This document shows positions 11,905 to 22,539 of a stretch of 64,000 nt of DNA, piece after piece (the first letter of the stretch is position 1; every line of letters begins with the position of its first letter). The notes under the pieces are model-generated. The model did no database searches and was not told the DNA's origin. It saw only the letters and a list, made by a program, of their open reading frames with translations. Source of the DNA: Trifolium pratense (taxonomy: Eukaryota; Streptophyta; Magnoliopsida; Fabales; Fabaceae); assembly GCF_020283565.1 (NCBI RefSeq), contig NC_060065.1, forward strand, positions 55,403,489 to 55,467,488. The letters are read 5' to 3'. The translations under genes and the position numbers were made by a program.

Positions 11905-12490
11905 ATGCTCGTTCCCCCTTTCCCCTTTGCTTCCTGATTTGTATTTTGGCTTTCCGCCCTTTATAATAATAATAATAAAGTTGATTGTTTCTAGTCTTTT
12001 TCTTTCGAAATTCACAATTATTGATCTGCACATTTTATCGCGAGCGTACATTTAGTTTCGGAGCCCACAGTTCTCGAACTGCACATTTTATCGCGAGCAT
12101 GCGTTTGGTTTCGAGCGTTTACCAACACCGTAGGTATCGTAAGGGATCCCTTTGATTTCGCGAAAATCTCGGATGGCCGTGTCGCACGTTATCCTCCGAG
12201 ATCATTGCGTGTTGATTTTCGCGAGATTTGCGTGCAGATGGAAGTGATTTGAAGGGACGAGTCGTTTCGTTTCCTTGCGCCACGTGTGTGAGCTACCCAA
12301 ATAGCACTTGAGTGGCTATTTAAAATGTTTCAAATTCCGAGGCTTTATCTGGGCCGTTGGATTTTCGCGCCCTTTGGTTTTTTGGGAGGGTGCTTCTGGA
12401 TCGTTGGATTGTTTCCTATCGCACCCGTTGGATTAAGGCAACGGTCCAGATTCGAGGCGGCGTGACCTGGTGTATGCGGTCGCATTTGTC

Positions 12491-12500
12491 TATATATATG
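12491..12500 (+). promoter_or_regulatory. TATA box of the antisense gene
   Basis: TATATATATG lies about 180 bp before a plausible 5'-UTR splice donor (GTAAGTG at 12678). The matching acceptor CTTTCAG ends at 13057, seven bases before the ATG at 13065. A promoter is inferred from position only. Confidence 0.5.
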
Positions 12501-13064
12501 AGGAAGGATGATTTTTTCGAAACTTTACAGTTTCCTTGCATCCTTCGCTCAGTTTCTTCTCCTTCTCCTACCCTCTCCGCCTTCCAAACTTCAAGCTTCG
12601 TGAGTTCAAGCTGTTTCTTTGGCGTGTTTCTTTGATTGTCTTCACTCCGAAGCTTTTTCATCCTTTCCATTGATCAAGTAAGTGTTTCCTTTTACTTTCT
12701 CTGGTTTGAATGGTCTGTTTGCCTGATTAGGATAGATGTTTGATGGCTTGCCAAGGTCTTTTTAAGCAAAACTTTAGCGATTAAACTGCTTTAGACTTGG
12801 ATGTTTTAGTTTTGGCCTTAGGTTGTTAGCGTAGTGCTTTTAGAAGCTTTAGGCTGGAAGTGCGCCCTTGTCTGGGCTTTTCGGTGCTCGTTTTTAGGGT
12901 TTTCGAATGGATTTCCCCCTTTGTTATTGTTTCGCGTTTGTGGCGAATGGACGACCACGCGCTCGCTATTATCCACGCCCTTTCACTTGATTTGGCGGTG
13001 GAAGGGTGGATTTGATATTGCGAATGTCGAATTCACATTTCCTTCCTCTGCTTTCAGGTATCCG

Positions 13065-15143
13065 ATGGAGGGCGACCAACCTAGACCAGAAGAGGGCTTA
13101 CCGCGCTTGTCCGTAGACATCTCGTGGGTAGCGAATGAGGTTCGAGAGACGCCCTCTATCTTCTCCGGGTGCACTGGTGGGCATAAGGAGATGTTTTACG
13201 AAGTGGAGGATCCTAGTGTTTCTCATTGGGAGATTCGGGTTCCTCCCCTCGGCCGGAGAATATGCTCTAACTGGGGTTGGGGAACGATCCCGGTGTACCA
13301 GATTATTTTCGAGCACATGGGGTATCGCCTGCCCTTTACCGACTTAGAGGTCGCTGTGTTCCGATATTTGAGGGTAACGCCGTCGCAGCTGCACCCGAAT
13401 TCCATGGCCTTTCTTCGAGCGTTTCAGGTGACGTGCAAGTTCCTGAATATTGTTCCTACCCTGAAGCTGTTCTTCCATGCCTTTTTCCTCCAAAGCTCGT
13501 GTCCCAAGGGCGAAAGGGCCAAAGGGAAGGCGTCTAAAAGTGGTCAAGTCTTGGAGGGCAGTAAGTTTGGCTGGGTATCCTTTAGACAGAGGAAAAGTTT
13601 TTTCCGTATATATGAAGATTCGATCCGGGGTTTTAAGGAGAGGTACTACGCTGTCCGTCCCATCACCTCGGAGGGATGGAAGCACGTTTGTTACCGAGGA
13701 CCCAAGAAAGATGTGCGCGGGGAGGTGGTCAGGGACCCGAGCGGTGTAGCTGTGGAGGCGGACTATGGGAGTTTTCCCTTTTATTGGAATAGGAGTCATT
13801 ATGATCTTCTTCCTCGGGATTTAACCATTACGAAATCCGACCTGAGCCCTGAGGAAGCGGCAGATTATAAGAGACTGGAAGATTATGTCGGGTCTTTTCC
13901 CCAGGTTTCCTTAGAGGATAGTAACGGTAACCTGATCCGAGATGAGGCGGGTCGTCCGCAAAAGGTTCCGAAGCTAATTGATACCAAGAGGCTACTGGCC
14001 TGTAAAACCGATGAGGATGTGGCCGCTTTTTTCCGTATGCTCGTACTTTGTGCTTTGTTATTTTGCTTCGCTTTTAGTTTTCCATCTGGTTTACTTTACT
14101 GATCTTCTTTTTCCTTTGTTTGTGCAGTTGAAATGTCGAGTGCTCAGGCAAGACTTCGTCAGGCTAAAACTGCCAAGAAAAAGATTATGGAAGCTGCTGG
14201 TGGTTCGCATTCAATGCCTGCTGGTGGTTCGCATTCAATGCCTGCCAACTCTTCAATTCAGCAAAATCCCAGTCCTTCCCTCGAAATCATCGGAACCTCA
14301 GCGGAGAGACGTGTCCGTGAAGGGGATACCGAAGACACGAATTCTTCTCGCCAGCGTCGTAGGGTGGATGATGTCGATGATCTCATGAATTCGACGTCAG
14401 GTCTCCACAAGCTCGAGCCCGGCAAGCCTGCAGCCCACTTTGTCTTCCCTCCTGTTTATGCTCATGACCCGATCTTTGATGACCAGACGGAGATCTCCAT
14501 ATCAGAGCCTGATTCCGGCATTCTTTCTTCCCTGGGACCTACTGCCATTAGAGCTGAGATCGCCAAGCATTCAGTGGCGATGTTCAAACTTTTGGAGATG
14601 GTGACTTTCCTGAATGGTCGGGAATGCCATTACCTTCAGGAGAGGGATGCCGCTCTCACAAAGCTGAAGGAGGTTTCCTGTCAACTGAGCTCGAGCCAAG
14701 CCGCTTTCTCGGAGTATAAAAAGCAGTATGCTCTTCAGCTGGAAGTGCAGGAGTCCCTAAAGACTGTACAGGCAAAGCTGGAAGAGGTTACCAGAGAAAG
14801 GGATGCGTCTTTGGCGAAGATAGAAGAGCTGGAGGGTCAGATTCAGGAGTTGAAGCTGAAGGTGGATGAGCGCGCTAAGCAGGTGGTTCCCGAAGCCGTT
14901 GATGAGGAGGAGAAGGTCGTAGATCCGGCTGGTGTTTATGCTGATTTTTCGCGAGCCCGTCTTGTTCAGACGATTATGGATCTGAACGACAGTATGATTG
15001 ATGCTGCGAGCTCCCAGTTTGCCAATGCCGTGGAGCAGTTGAAGATTGTGAATGCTGATAAGGATTTGATTGTTGAGGGTATAGATGAGGATAAGGTGGT
15101 GCTCGACGGAGCTATCGTCACCCCTCCCGAGGATGAGATGTAA
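13065..15143 (+). CDS. Spliced antisense gene of the Tat-like element (putative gypsy-type transposon domain plus coiled coil)
   Basis: Coding exons are 13065-14034 and 14128-15143. The 93-bp intron (GTATGC...TGTGCAG) joins the two long frames exactly in phase, giving about 661 residues. A further 5'-UTR intron (12678-13057) is likely. The first exon, with a VTPSQLHPNS motif followed by FLRAF and a GWVSFRQR segment, resembles the 'putative gypsy type transposon' family (Pfam Transposase_28, recalled, not searched). The second exon has an 8-residue tandem repeat (GGSHSMPA twice, about 14203-14250) and a charged coiled coil rich in Leu/Glu/Lys (about 14630-14880). The gene runs opposite to gag-pol and converges with it at 15143/15885. 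Antisense ORFs in this position are known for Tat-lineage elements, but their role is not established. Confidence 0.75.
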
Positions 15144-15884
15144 TCTTATTTTTCTTTTTTCTCGTAATTAATTTGCTTTCTTTTGGGCGCCTCGTTCGCC
15201 CTTTTGATGTATTTGACAGCTATGGCCCCTCGTGGTCTTTATATTTCAGTACTTTTATTTATCCACCTGCTCTTTTACCTTTGTCTCATCTAGATTTAGG
15301 CTTTGTATGGCGATGTTTTTAATTTCCTCCGAATGTTGAATCGATCGTTTGTATGCTCAATGCTTTTAGGTTCGCGCTTTTGATTATATTTTCGTTATGA
15401 CGACCTGTATGCTTGATGCTTTTGTTTGTTTGCGCTCGACCAATCTTGAGGTTTTTAACTTGGTAATTTTCCAAACATTCTATACGCCGAACTATTCGTT
15501 TCTTCGCGCTAGTGTGTGTTTGGATGGTGGTCATCGTTGTGGTAGCTGGTACCATTAGATGCCGGGCTTAGAAGGTGCGGGGAACCATTCTAAGTGTTTG
15601 GAGATGTTAATCCAAACTAACAACGAGGAGAGGGGCTGTTGTTAAGCTTTCCTCCTCGGGGTGTGAACATCCCATCGCGAGCTGGGGTTCTACCGGGCGT
15701 GTACTATGACGATGGTGCTCCGTGGTCTAGAGCTTTCCTCGCCAACATCATCGAGCTCAAAAACGTCTCGACTTTGTTTTATATTTTAAGATTCATGCCC
15801 GTACCTAAGCACTCCTCCGTTGTATAGGCGTGTTTCTCATGGGCGAAGACACAGCCTTTGTTGAGGGATGGTTTTGAACTTCTC
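15144..15884. other. Intergenic region between convergent antisense gene and gag-pol
   Basis: About 740 bp without a convincing frame. It should hold the 3' ends of both transcripts. Confidence 0.5.
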
Positions 15885-18800
15885 TCAACTGTAGTATTGT
15901 TTGAGCTTTTCGGCATTCCAAGGTCGAGGAATTTCTTTTCCGTAAAGATCTTCCAAATAATAGGCACCGTTTTCGGTTTTGGCTCGAACACGATAAGGTC
16001 CCTCCCAATTTGCCGCGAGTTTACCTTCACGAGAATCTTTTTGGTTGCGTCGGAGTACTAGTGTCCCAACGTCAAATTCTCGCTTGATGACCCTTTTGTC
16101 ATGCCGTTTTGCTATTTTTTGTTTCAAAGTAGCTTCTCGGAGGGCTGCGCCGTCTCGGAGCTCTTCCAAGAGGTCGAGCTCTTCTCTGAGCATTTCGTGG
16201 TTGTCTTCCCCTTCGAGGGGTACTTCCGTTCGGAAAGATGATGCTCCGGTTTCTACTGGAATTACGGCCTCTGTTCCGTACGTCAGTCGGAAAGGCGTTT
16301 CTCCCGTTGTAGAATGTGGAGTGGTTCGGTAGGACCAGAGTACGCTGTGTAGTTCTTCTGTCCATTTTCCTTTTGCTTCATCCAACCTTCTTTTGAGTCC
16401 TCGTAGTATAACCCTATTTGCAGCTTCGGCTTGGCCGTTCGTTTGAGGGTGTTCGACAGAGGTGAAGTGTTGGGTTGTACCTATTTTTGCCATGAATTCT
16501 CGCACTTTCTTGTCCGTGAATTGAGTCCCGTTATCTGTAATGACAACTTGAGGGATCCCAAACCTCGCAAGTATATTGCGTTTGAAGAATCGCAACACGT
16601 TGAATGTTGTGATGTGGGCGAGAGGTTCGGCTTCGATCCATTTCGTGAAATAATCGACAGCTACTATTAAGTATTTATTTTGTCCTGCTGCCGTTGGAAA
16701 CGGTCCTAAGAGGTCCATCCCCCACCAAGAAAACGGCCACGGGGACGATAGCGTTCTTAGCTCGTTTGGAGGGGCCAAGTGCATATCCCCGTGACGTTGG
16801 CATTTGTCACATTTTTTGACATGCTCTTTTGCGTCTGCTTGCATGGTAGGCCAATAGAATCCTGCTCGCAAGGCCTTTCTGGCCAAGGAGCGTCCACCGA
16901 TGTGTTGACCGTTTATTCCTTCGTGGATCTCGCCGAGGATCGAGGCTACCTCGCTTTCCTCGACACACCTTAGCAGAGGGATGGAAAATCCTCGGCGGTA
17001 CATTTTTCCATTTAGGATCACATATGCGCAGGCTCTCCTTTTTACCTTAGCCGCCTCCTTCTTATCAAGTGGGAGGTTTCCAGTGTTCAGAAATTCGAAC
17101 ACGGGTGTCATCCAGCTGTTGGCGTCGATCTCGCATATCAGGAATACCTCGGTGGGTTTTACTATGCTTGGTTTGGATAGCGTTTCCTGAATAAGCGATT
17201 GATTTCCACCTTTCTTTTTCTTAGTGCTTGCGAGCTTTGATAAAATATCTGCTCTTGCATTGTGTTCGCGAGGAACGTGCTTGATTTCGGTTTGTCTGAA
17301 TTTGGTTAATTTTTCTTTGATCAAGTTTAAATATTCCGTGAGTCGCTCGTCTTTTGTTTGGTATTCCCCGGTTATTTGTGATGCGACGAGCTGTGAGTCC
17401 GTGAATATTTTAATTTCCTCGGCTTCCATATCCTGAGCCAACCTTAATCCCGCCAAGAAAGCTTCGTATTCGGCTTGGTTGTTTGTGGTTGGAAAGGCGA
17501 GCTCGAGTGAAACTTCTATGAGCGCTCCTTCACCGCTTTCGAGTATGATACCCGCACCACTCCCTTGTGGATTCGAGGATCCATCTACGAAGATGGTCCA
17601 TTTGTTTTTGTTCGGGGTAGATGGTGTGGTCATCTCGGCTATGAAGTCTGCTAGCACTTGGGCTTTTAAAGCCTTTCTGCTTTCGAAAAAGATTTCGAAT
17701 TCGGACAACTCGAGCGACCATTTTAGCATTCGTCCTGTCATATCCGGCCTCGCAAGGAGTTGTTTGATCGGTTGATCAGTTCGAACCACGATGGAGTGAG
17801 CTAAGAAATAGTGTCTTAGCTTCCTCGCGGCCATGACTACTGCTAAGGCCGTTTTTTCAATCTGTAAATACCGGAGTTCTGGTCCTTGCAGAGCCTTGCT
17901 CACGAAATAGACAGGTTTTTGTCCTTGCTCGGTTTCTCTTATGAGAACGGCGCTGATGGCCTCCGATGCTACGGCGAGATAAAGATATAATGTCTCCCCT
18001 TCGTTGGGTCGTGTTAGGACTGGAGGTTCGGATAGTGCTCGTTTTAAATGTTGTAGCGCATCCTCGCATTCCTTTGTCCATTCGAATGCGGATTCTTTTC
18101 GAAGTAATTTGAATAAAGGTAGCGCGTGTTGAGCGGATTTTGCGACAAAACGAGATAAGGCTGTGAGCATCCCGTTTAATGATTGGATAGATTTCTTTGA
18201 GTCCGGCGTAGGGAATTCAAAGAATGCTCTGCATTTATCGGGGTTAGCTTCGATTCCTCTTTCGGTTAAGTAAAACCCGAGGAATTTCCCAGCTTTTACG
18301 CCGAACGTGCATTTTTCAGGATTGAATCTCATGTTATACTTTCTCGCCTGGTCGAACACTCTTTTTAGATGGGCTGTATGATCGACTTCCTCTTCGGATT
18401 TGACGATCATATCATCCATGTAGACTTCGAGCATGTCACCGATTTCATTATTGAAGACTTTGTTCATCATCCTTTGGTATGTGGCGCCTGCGTTTTTAAG
18501 CCCGAAAGGCATTACGTTGTAATAATAATTACCGGATTCGGTCATAAACGCTGTTTTCTTTTTATCGATTTCAGCCATTTTTATTTGATTATAACCCGAG
18601 TACGCGTCCATAAACGATAGTAATTTAAATCCTGATGAATTATCTACTAATTTGTCTATGTTAGGTAAAGGGTAAGCGTCTTTAGGGCAAGCCCTATTAA
18701 GATCGGTATAGTCAACACACATGCGCCATTTTCCATTCGATTTCTTAACAAGTACAACATTGGATAGCCAGGTGGTATACCTAGCTTCCGAAATGAAATT

Positions 18801-21584
18801 TGCCTCGAGGAGGTCTTTTACAGCTTTTTCAGCAGCCTCCGCTTTTTCGGGAGACTGCTTCCTACGCCGCTGAACAACGGCACTAGCCCTAGGATCTAAA
18901 GTCAGCTGGTGACAAGCGACCTCAGGGTCGATACCAGGCATCTCTGCAGCGCTCCAGGCGAACAGTTCAGCATTGTCCTTAAGGCAGGCGATCAGCTGCT
19001 TTTTGACCAAGTCGGGGAGTCCAGTTCCAATCTTGATCCCTTTGAGGGGGTCTTCGCCCAAGGGCACCAGCTCGAAATCTCCGCCCGGGATGGGGCGGTA
19101 GATTTTCTTTTCAGCATCGGCGAGGTCCTTCTGATTTTCTTCTTGATGCTCCTTTTTTGTGAGTCGAGCATCGATGTCGACGGAACCTCCAATAGTGTTT
19201 ACCCCCGGATTTTTCTTTTCAGTTTTCTTGGGGGTTGCCACGGTGCTCAGATTCTTTGCCGCGGCCTCGAAGCATCTCCTCGCAGCAGCTATGTCGCCGT
19301 TGATGGTGGCGACCTGGCCGTCCGGTGTGTAGTATTTCAGCTTCAAGTGAACAGTGGACGACACAGCAAATAGCTCCGCTAAAGTAGTTCTGCCGATGAT
19401 GCAGTTGTACAGCGAGGGACAGTCGACGACCATGAATTGCGTCCTCACGGATTTCATAGCCTTTTCCTCGCCGAAAGTGACGATGAGGTCCACGTATCCC
19501 CAAGGTTTGGTAGTCGACCCATTGAACCCCTGAAGGTCGGGTCCTACATATGGGACCAAGTTCTTCTCCGATAGCTGTAGAGTTTTGAATAGCCCCGAGT
19601 ACATTACGTCGCACGAGCTCCCCTGATCTACGAGGATGCGGTGGACGTCGAAGTTTGCCATGCGAGCCCTCACCAACAGTGGTATCTGATAGTTTGGTGA
19701 GCCCCCGGGAACTTCTGATTTGTAGAAGGCCAGCGGGTCGGAGTCTCCCTCAGGTTTGGTGACGGTGATGGGAGTCACCGAGCAAACGTTTTCCAGCTCC
19801 TCGAACTTCCTTTTTACCGATCCGAGGGTGATTTTGTTTAGCCCTCCACCTGTTATCACCAGTGCTTTTGGGAAATTTTCCCATGAGCCATTCAGGTGGG
19901 CGTTGAAATGCCTTAGGAGCGCTCCCTCGTCTGACCCCGGGGATGGGAGTGGAATTTCAGGTGCTGAGATGGCAAGCGCCTGAGGGACGATGCCTCTGTT
20001 TTCCTGCTCGGGAACATCAATGGCCATTGCGACCTCTTGAGGCTCCCGCCTTTGTTGTTGTTGTTGTTGTTGTGCTTGTTCGTCGTTCTGAACATATCTT
20101 CGGGCATAACCCTTTTGTATCAGAATCTCGATGGCATCTTTTAAGTGGACACAGTCCTCAGTGACGTGTCCATGGCTTTTATGATAGCGACAAAATTTCG
20201 TCCTATCAGTATTTGCCTTCATGGGCTGCTGTCTCGGGAAGTGGATCCCAGCCTTTTTGAAGTCCGCAGCGGAGACTTCGGCGAAAATGCGATCTCTTGA
20301 CGCATTCAGTGGAGTATATGTTGTGAATTTTCCTCGAGGAGGTTTGGAATCTTTTATCCTTTCCTCCCTTTGCTTTTCGTTACCTCTTCGCGAGGTCCCA
20401 GCTTCGTCCTTTTCATGGTTCCTGGTTTTTTCTTGACTTTTCGGCCTTCTTATATCTTTGGCCCTTTGTTTCTCCTCGTAGGTAATGTACTTCTTCGCTT
20501 TTTCGAAGAATGCATCCAGCGTTTTCGGCTCTTCGATACCGACGGCTTTAGCAAAGTCGCTGTCTGGATGTAATCCCCTGTCGAGGAGATACAGCTTCAT
20601 GCTTTCATCGACCTTCACTTCAACGGCTGCCTTGTTGAACCGTTCGAGGTAGGCCCTTAGAGGCTCGTTCTCGCCTTGGATGATGGCCTCGAGGGTTGCT
20701 TCAGTTTTTGGGTGACGCCTCGAGGAAGTGAAGTGAGCCCGGAAGCGGGCGCACAGGTCCGACCAAGAATCTACGGATCCTGGCGCCAAGCTCTTGTACC
20801 AAGCCATAGCGCCTTTCCTCAGAGTTGTGGGAAAGAGCTTACACTTGATAGAGCCTCGTACATTTCTGTACTCGAGGAGAGCTTCAAGATTTTCGATGTG
20901 CTCGTCCGGGTCTGTCGAGCCATCGTAGGTATCCATTGCCGGTGGTTTTTCGAGTCCGACCGGTAGGGGGAGTTCTCGGATCCTTCGGGAGAGGGGGCCT
21001 TGGTGATTGTCTCTCTCTTCCGGGGATCGGTTCCTCTGGCGACGAGGAGGATTGTCCCTTCTAGGGGAGTGTCTCCTCGGCGGGGTGGAGTTTCGAGATA
21101 TAGCCTCGTTTCTCCTTTCGCTTCTGTGGCGAGGTGGTGAGCGAGACCTGGAGTAGGTTCTGCTCCTCACTGGTGTGGGTGAACGGCGAGCTGGGCGAGC
21201 TTGCGCCGTGATCCTCGACTCGGCAATTGCGTCGATGCGACGGCTTTGTTGCTCGAGCCTTTGATTCTGCTGCTCGAATCGCTGGTTCTGTTGCAGCAGT
21301 AAGTCCGACTGGCGGTTGATTGCATTGACCAGCGCAGCCATCATTTCTTGCATGGGAACGCCCGGAGGGATAGCCGCTGCCGGAGTCGCCTGTGGCGGGG
21401 TAGCCACAGGGATCTGCGGTTCTTCTGGGTTGTAGGGCTCGTAATGCGCGTTTTGCTCTCCCTGGCCATCTTCCGTTACGGAGGCGAATTGGCCGTCCCC
21501 TGGGTGGTACGCTGCGTAGTCCATTGGTGATCCATGGTTCTCCGCCACTTGCTCCGGGATTTGATGGTTGTTAACGCCAGCCAT
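15885..21584 (-). CDS. Ty3/gypsy gag-pol polyprotein, intact, dual RNase H
   Basis: 1899 residues in one frame, ATG at 21584, about 85 bases inside the 5' LTR. In order: Gln/Arg-rich N-terminus; retrotransposon gag domain (about 210-350); a CCHC-like knuckle (CRYHKSHGHVTEDC, about 480); protease with a DQGSS active site (about 670); reverse transcriptase with YMDDM (about 1070); RNase H with LRHYF near its end (about 1280); a second RNase H starting FVDGSS (about 1340); integrase with an HHCC zinc region (about 1580) and catalytic D,D,E around WWGMD, TDNGTQF and the QTNGQAEAANR stretch. No stop or frameshift was found. Nothing resembling a chromodomain follows the integrase. Codon use and GC content are higher than in the flanking host DNA. 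The product should assemble cytoplasmic particles and integrate cDNA in the nucleus, as known for the family. Confidence 0.96.
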   Translation of the reverse strand: MAGVNNHQIPEQVAENHGSPMDYAAYHPGDGQFASVTEDGQGEQNAHYEPYNPEEPQIPVATPPQATPAAAIPPGVPMQEMMAALVNAINRQSDLLLQQNQRFEQQNQRLEQQSRRIDAIAESRITAQARPARRSPTPVRSRTYSRSRSPPRHRSERRNEAISRNSTPPRRHSPRRDNPPRRQRNRSPEERDNHQGPLSRRIRELPLPVGLEKPPAMDTYDGSTDPDEHIENLEALLEYRNVRGSIKCKLFPTTLRKGAMAWYKSLAPGSVDSWSDLCARFRAHFTSSRRHPKTEATLEAIIQGENEPLRAYLERFNKAAVEVKVDESMKLYLLDRGLHPDSDFAKAVGIEEPKTLDAFFEKAKKYITYEEKQRAKDIRRPKSQEKTRNHEKDEAGTSRRGNEKQREERIKDSKPPRGKFTTYTPLNASRDRIFAEVSAADFKKAGIHFPRQQPMKANTDRTKFCRYHKSHGHVTEDCVHLKDAIEILIQKGYARRYVQNDEQAQQQQQQQRREPQEVAMAIDVPEQENRGIVPQALAISAPEIPLPSPGSDEGALLRHFNAHLNGSWENFPKALVITGGGLNKITLGSVKRKFEELENVCSVTPITVTKPEGDSDPLAFYKSEVPGGSPNYQIPLLVRARMANFDVHRILVDQGSSCDVMYSGLFKTLQLSEKNLVPYVGPDLQGFNGSTTKPWGYVDLIVTFGEEKAMKSVRTQFMVVDCPSLYNCIIGRTTLAELFAVSSTVHLKLKYYTPDGQVATINGDIAAARRCFEAAAKNLSTVATPKKTEKKNPGVNTIGGSVDIDARLTKKEHQEENQKDLADAEKKIYRPIPGGDFELVPLGEDPLKGIKIGTGLPDLVKKQLIACLKDNAELFAWSAAEMPGIDPEVACHQLTLDPRASAVVQRRRKQSPEKAEAAEKAVKDLLEANFISEARYTTWLSNVVLVKKSNGKWRMCVDYTDLNRACPKDAYPLPNIDKLVDNSSGFKLLSFMDAYSGYNQIKMAEIDKKKTAFMTESGNYYYNVMPFGLKNAGATYQRMMNKVFNNEIGDMLEVYMDDMIVKSEEEVDHTAHLKRVFDQARKYNMRFNPEKCTFGVKAGKFLGFYLTERGIEANPDKCRAFFEFPTPDSKKSIQSLNGMLTALSRFVAKSAQHALPLFKLLRKESAFEWTKECEDALQHLKRALSEPPVLTRPNEGETLYLYLAVASEAISAVLIRETEQGQKPVYFVSKALQGPELRYLQIEKTALAVVMAARKLRHYFLAHSIVVRTDQPIKQLLARPDMTGRMLKWSLELSEFEIFFESRKALKAQVLADFIAEMTTPSTPNKNKWTIFVDGSSNPQGSGAGIILESGEGALIEVSLELAFPTTNNQAEYEAFLAGLRLAQDMEAEEIKIFTDSQLVASQITGEYQTKDERLTEYLNLIKEKLTKFRQTEIKHVPREHNARADILSKLASTKKKKGGNQSLIQETLSKPSIVKPTEVFLICEIDANSWMTPVFEFLNTGNLPLDKKEAAKVKRRACAYVILNGKMYRRGFSIPLLRCVEESEVASILGEIHEGINGQHIGGRSLARKALRAGFYWPTMQADAKEHVKKCDKCQRHGDMHLAPPNELRTLSSPWPFSWWGMDLLGPFPTAAGQNKYLIVAVDYFTKWIEAEPLAHITTFNVLRFFKRNILARFGIPQVVITDNGTQFTDKKVREFMAKIGTTQHFTSVEHPQTNGQAEAANRVILRGLKRRLDEAKGKWTEELHSVLWSYRTTPHSTTGETPFRLTYGTEAVIPVETGASSFRTEVPLEGEDNHEMLREELDLLEELRDGAALREATLKQKIAKRHDKRVIKREFDVGTLVLRRNQKDSREGKLAANWEGPYRVRAKTENGAYYLEDLYGKEIPRPWNAEKLKQYYS

Positions 21585-21648
21585 TGGTCGTGAAAGGGTG
21601 TTTTGAGGAAGTTTTTAGTTTTTGGTTTGAATAAACAGGGAAACTATG

Positions 21649-21667
21649 GTCCCCACAGACGGCGCCA
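21649..21667 (-). other. Ty3/gypsy primer binding site
   Basis: In element sense TGGCGCCGTCTGTGGGGA follows the 5' LTR by one base. The first nine bases and the final G-run fit the complement of a plant tRNA-Asp 3' end, with mismatches in the middle. The tRNA identity is inferred. Confidence 0.7.
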
Positions 21668-21668
21668 C

Positions 21669-22101
21669 TGATCGTGTTGACCAGAATGATGCGACTTCGC
21701 CGGCGTTTGCGGTGGTTGAGAGCGTTTGAGACCCCTGTTGGAGCGGAGGGGGGTTGTGTACCTGCAGGCACTCCGACGCTCAAGTCAGTATGTGTGTAAG
21801 GTTTTCTTAGCTATAAAAATGCGTACCTTGCAAATGAAGTGGAGATGCATATATATAGCCCCCAGCGCTGGGCTAAGGCCCTTGATGGCATTAATGGCCA
21901 TCAAGTGACTGCCGGAAAACGGCTAAGGAGCCATGATGCGCAGTTAATGCTCATCATTCCGGTGTCTTAGACGTTACAGAAGCCATAGAGAAGTAGCCGT
22001 TGGTATCCCGAGCATTTATGGTGTGGCCGGTGGGTAAGGGTCAACTCGACTACACAAGCTCGTTAGAATCTGTACCGAGCTTCTAGGCTCGGCCCAGAAC
22101 A
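21669..22101 (-). repeat. Ty3/gypsy 5' LTR
   Basis: 433 bp with no difference seen from 10786-11218. The TATATATA box on the minus strand (near 21850-21857) is the likely promoter for gag-pol. Confidence 0.96.
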
Positions 22102-22539
22102 ATGTTACTTCCATTTTTGTTGTTATTTTTTTTTTTCTGTAGCTTGGTGCAGATTTCAGTTGAGCTTCAATCCTCTCATTAATGAGGGAAAACCCTAGTC
22201 TAGTCTATACATGATGACTTTCATACATGAGGCTAACCATTTGATATCGTCTTATTTCTTTGTGAGCATCCTCTCCACGACATGTATCCATCAGACCTTG
22301 CAAAAAATATCTTTAGGACGGACAAAGTATGTCACTCAACCATTCCATAGCAAGGGGATATTTCAAGTCCTGCATGGTAGTGGCTCTGTCAAGAAGAGGC
22401 TCCGAGGTCTTCATTTTTGGCGGTGATCATATGGCCAACGGCCCCATGTGAACATATGCACCTTTTTTTTTTAATGAAATTACTAGTCAGCTATATGACA
22501 AAAGTGTAGTTAAATTTGGGTGATTCAGTTTTTTTTTTT
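22102..22539. repeat. Segment S', right half
   Basis: Begins with target duplication ATGTT (22102-22106) and matches 2383-2813 almost base for base. The short plus-strand frame 22211-22426 equals 2489-2704 and is unrecognised. Confidence 0.93.

Larger units (their letters stand above)
10786..22101 (-). mobile_element. Complete Ty3/gypsy (Tat-like) retrotransposon with antisense genes
   Basis: The element is 11,316 bp, in minus orientation. The 433-bp LTRs at 10786-11218 and 21669-22101 run TG...CA, and I find no difference between them on reading. Target duplication is ATGTT. Gag-pol is one intact frame with protease, RT, RNase H, a second RNase H and integrase in gypsy order. I see no chromodomain. 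The double RNase H and the long 3' region with antisense genes are hallmarks of the Tat lineage. The duplicated empty site at 2383-2387 proves the borders. Identical LTRs indicate very recent insertion, later than the duplication, and an autonomous element on sequence grounds. Confidence 0.97.

Noticed and set aside
11815..12051. Minus-strand frames overlapping the small antisense ORF
   Set aside because: Low-complexity (Tyr and Ile runs from a TAA repeat) and no continuation of gag-pol there.
18909..19373. Plus-strand frame of 154 codons opposite gag-pol
   Set aside because: Shadow of the GC-richer gag-pol reading frame. No promoter, start context or family features.
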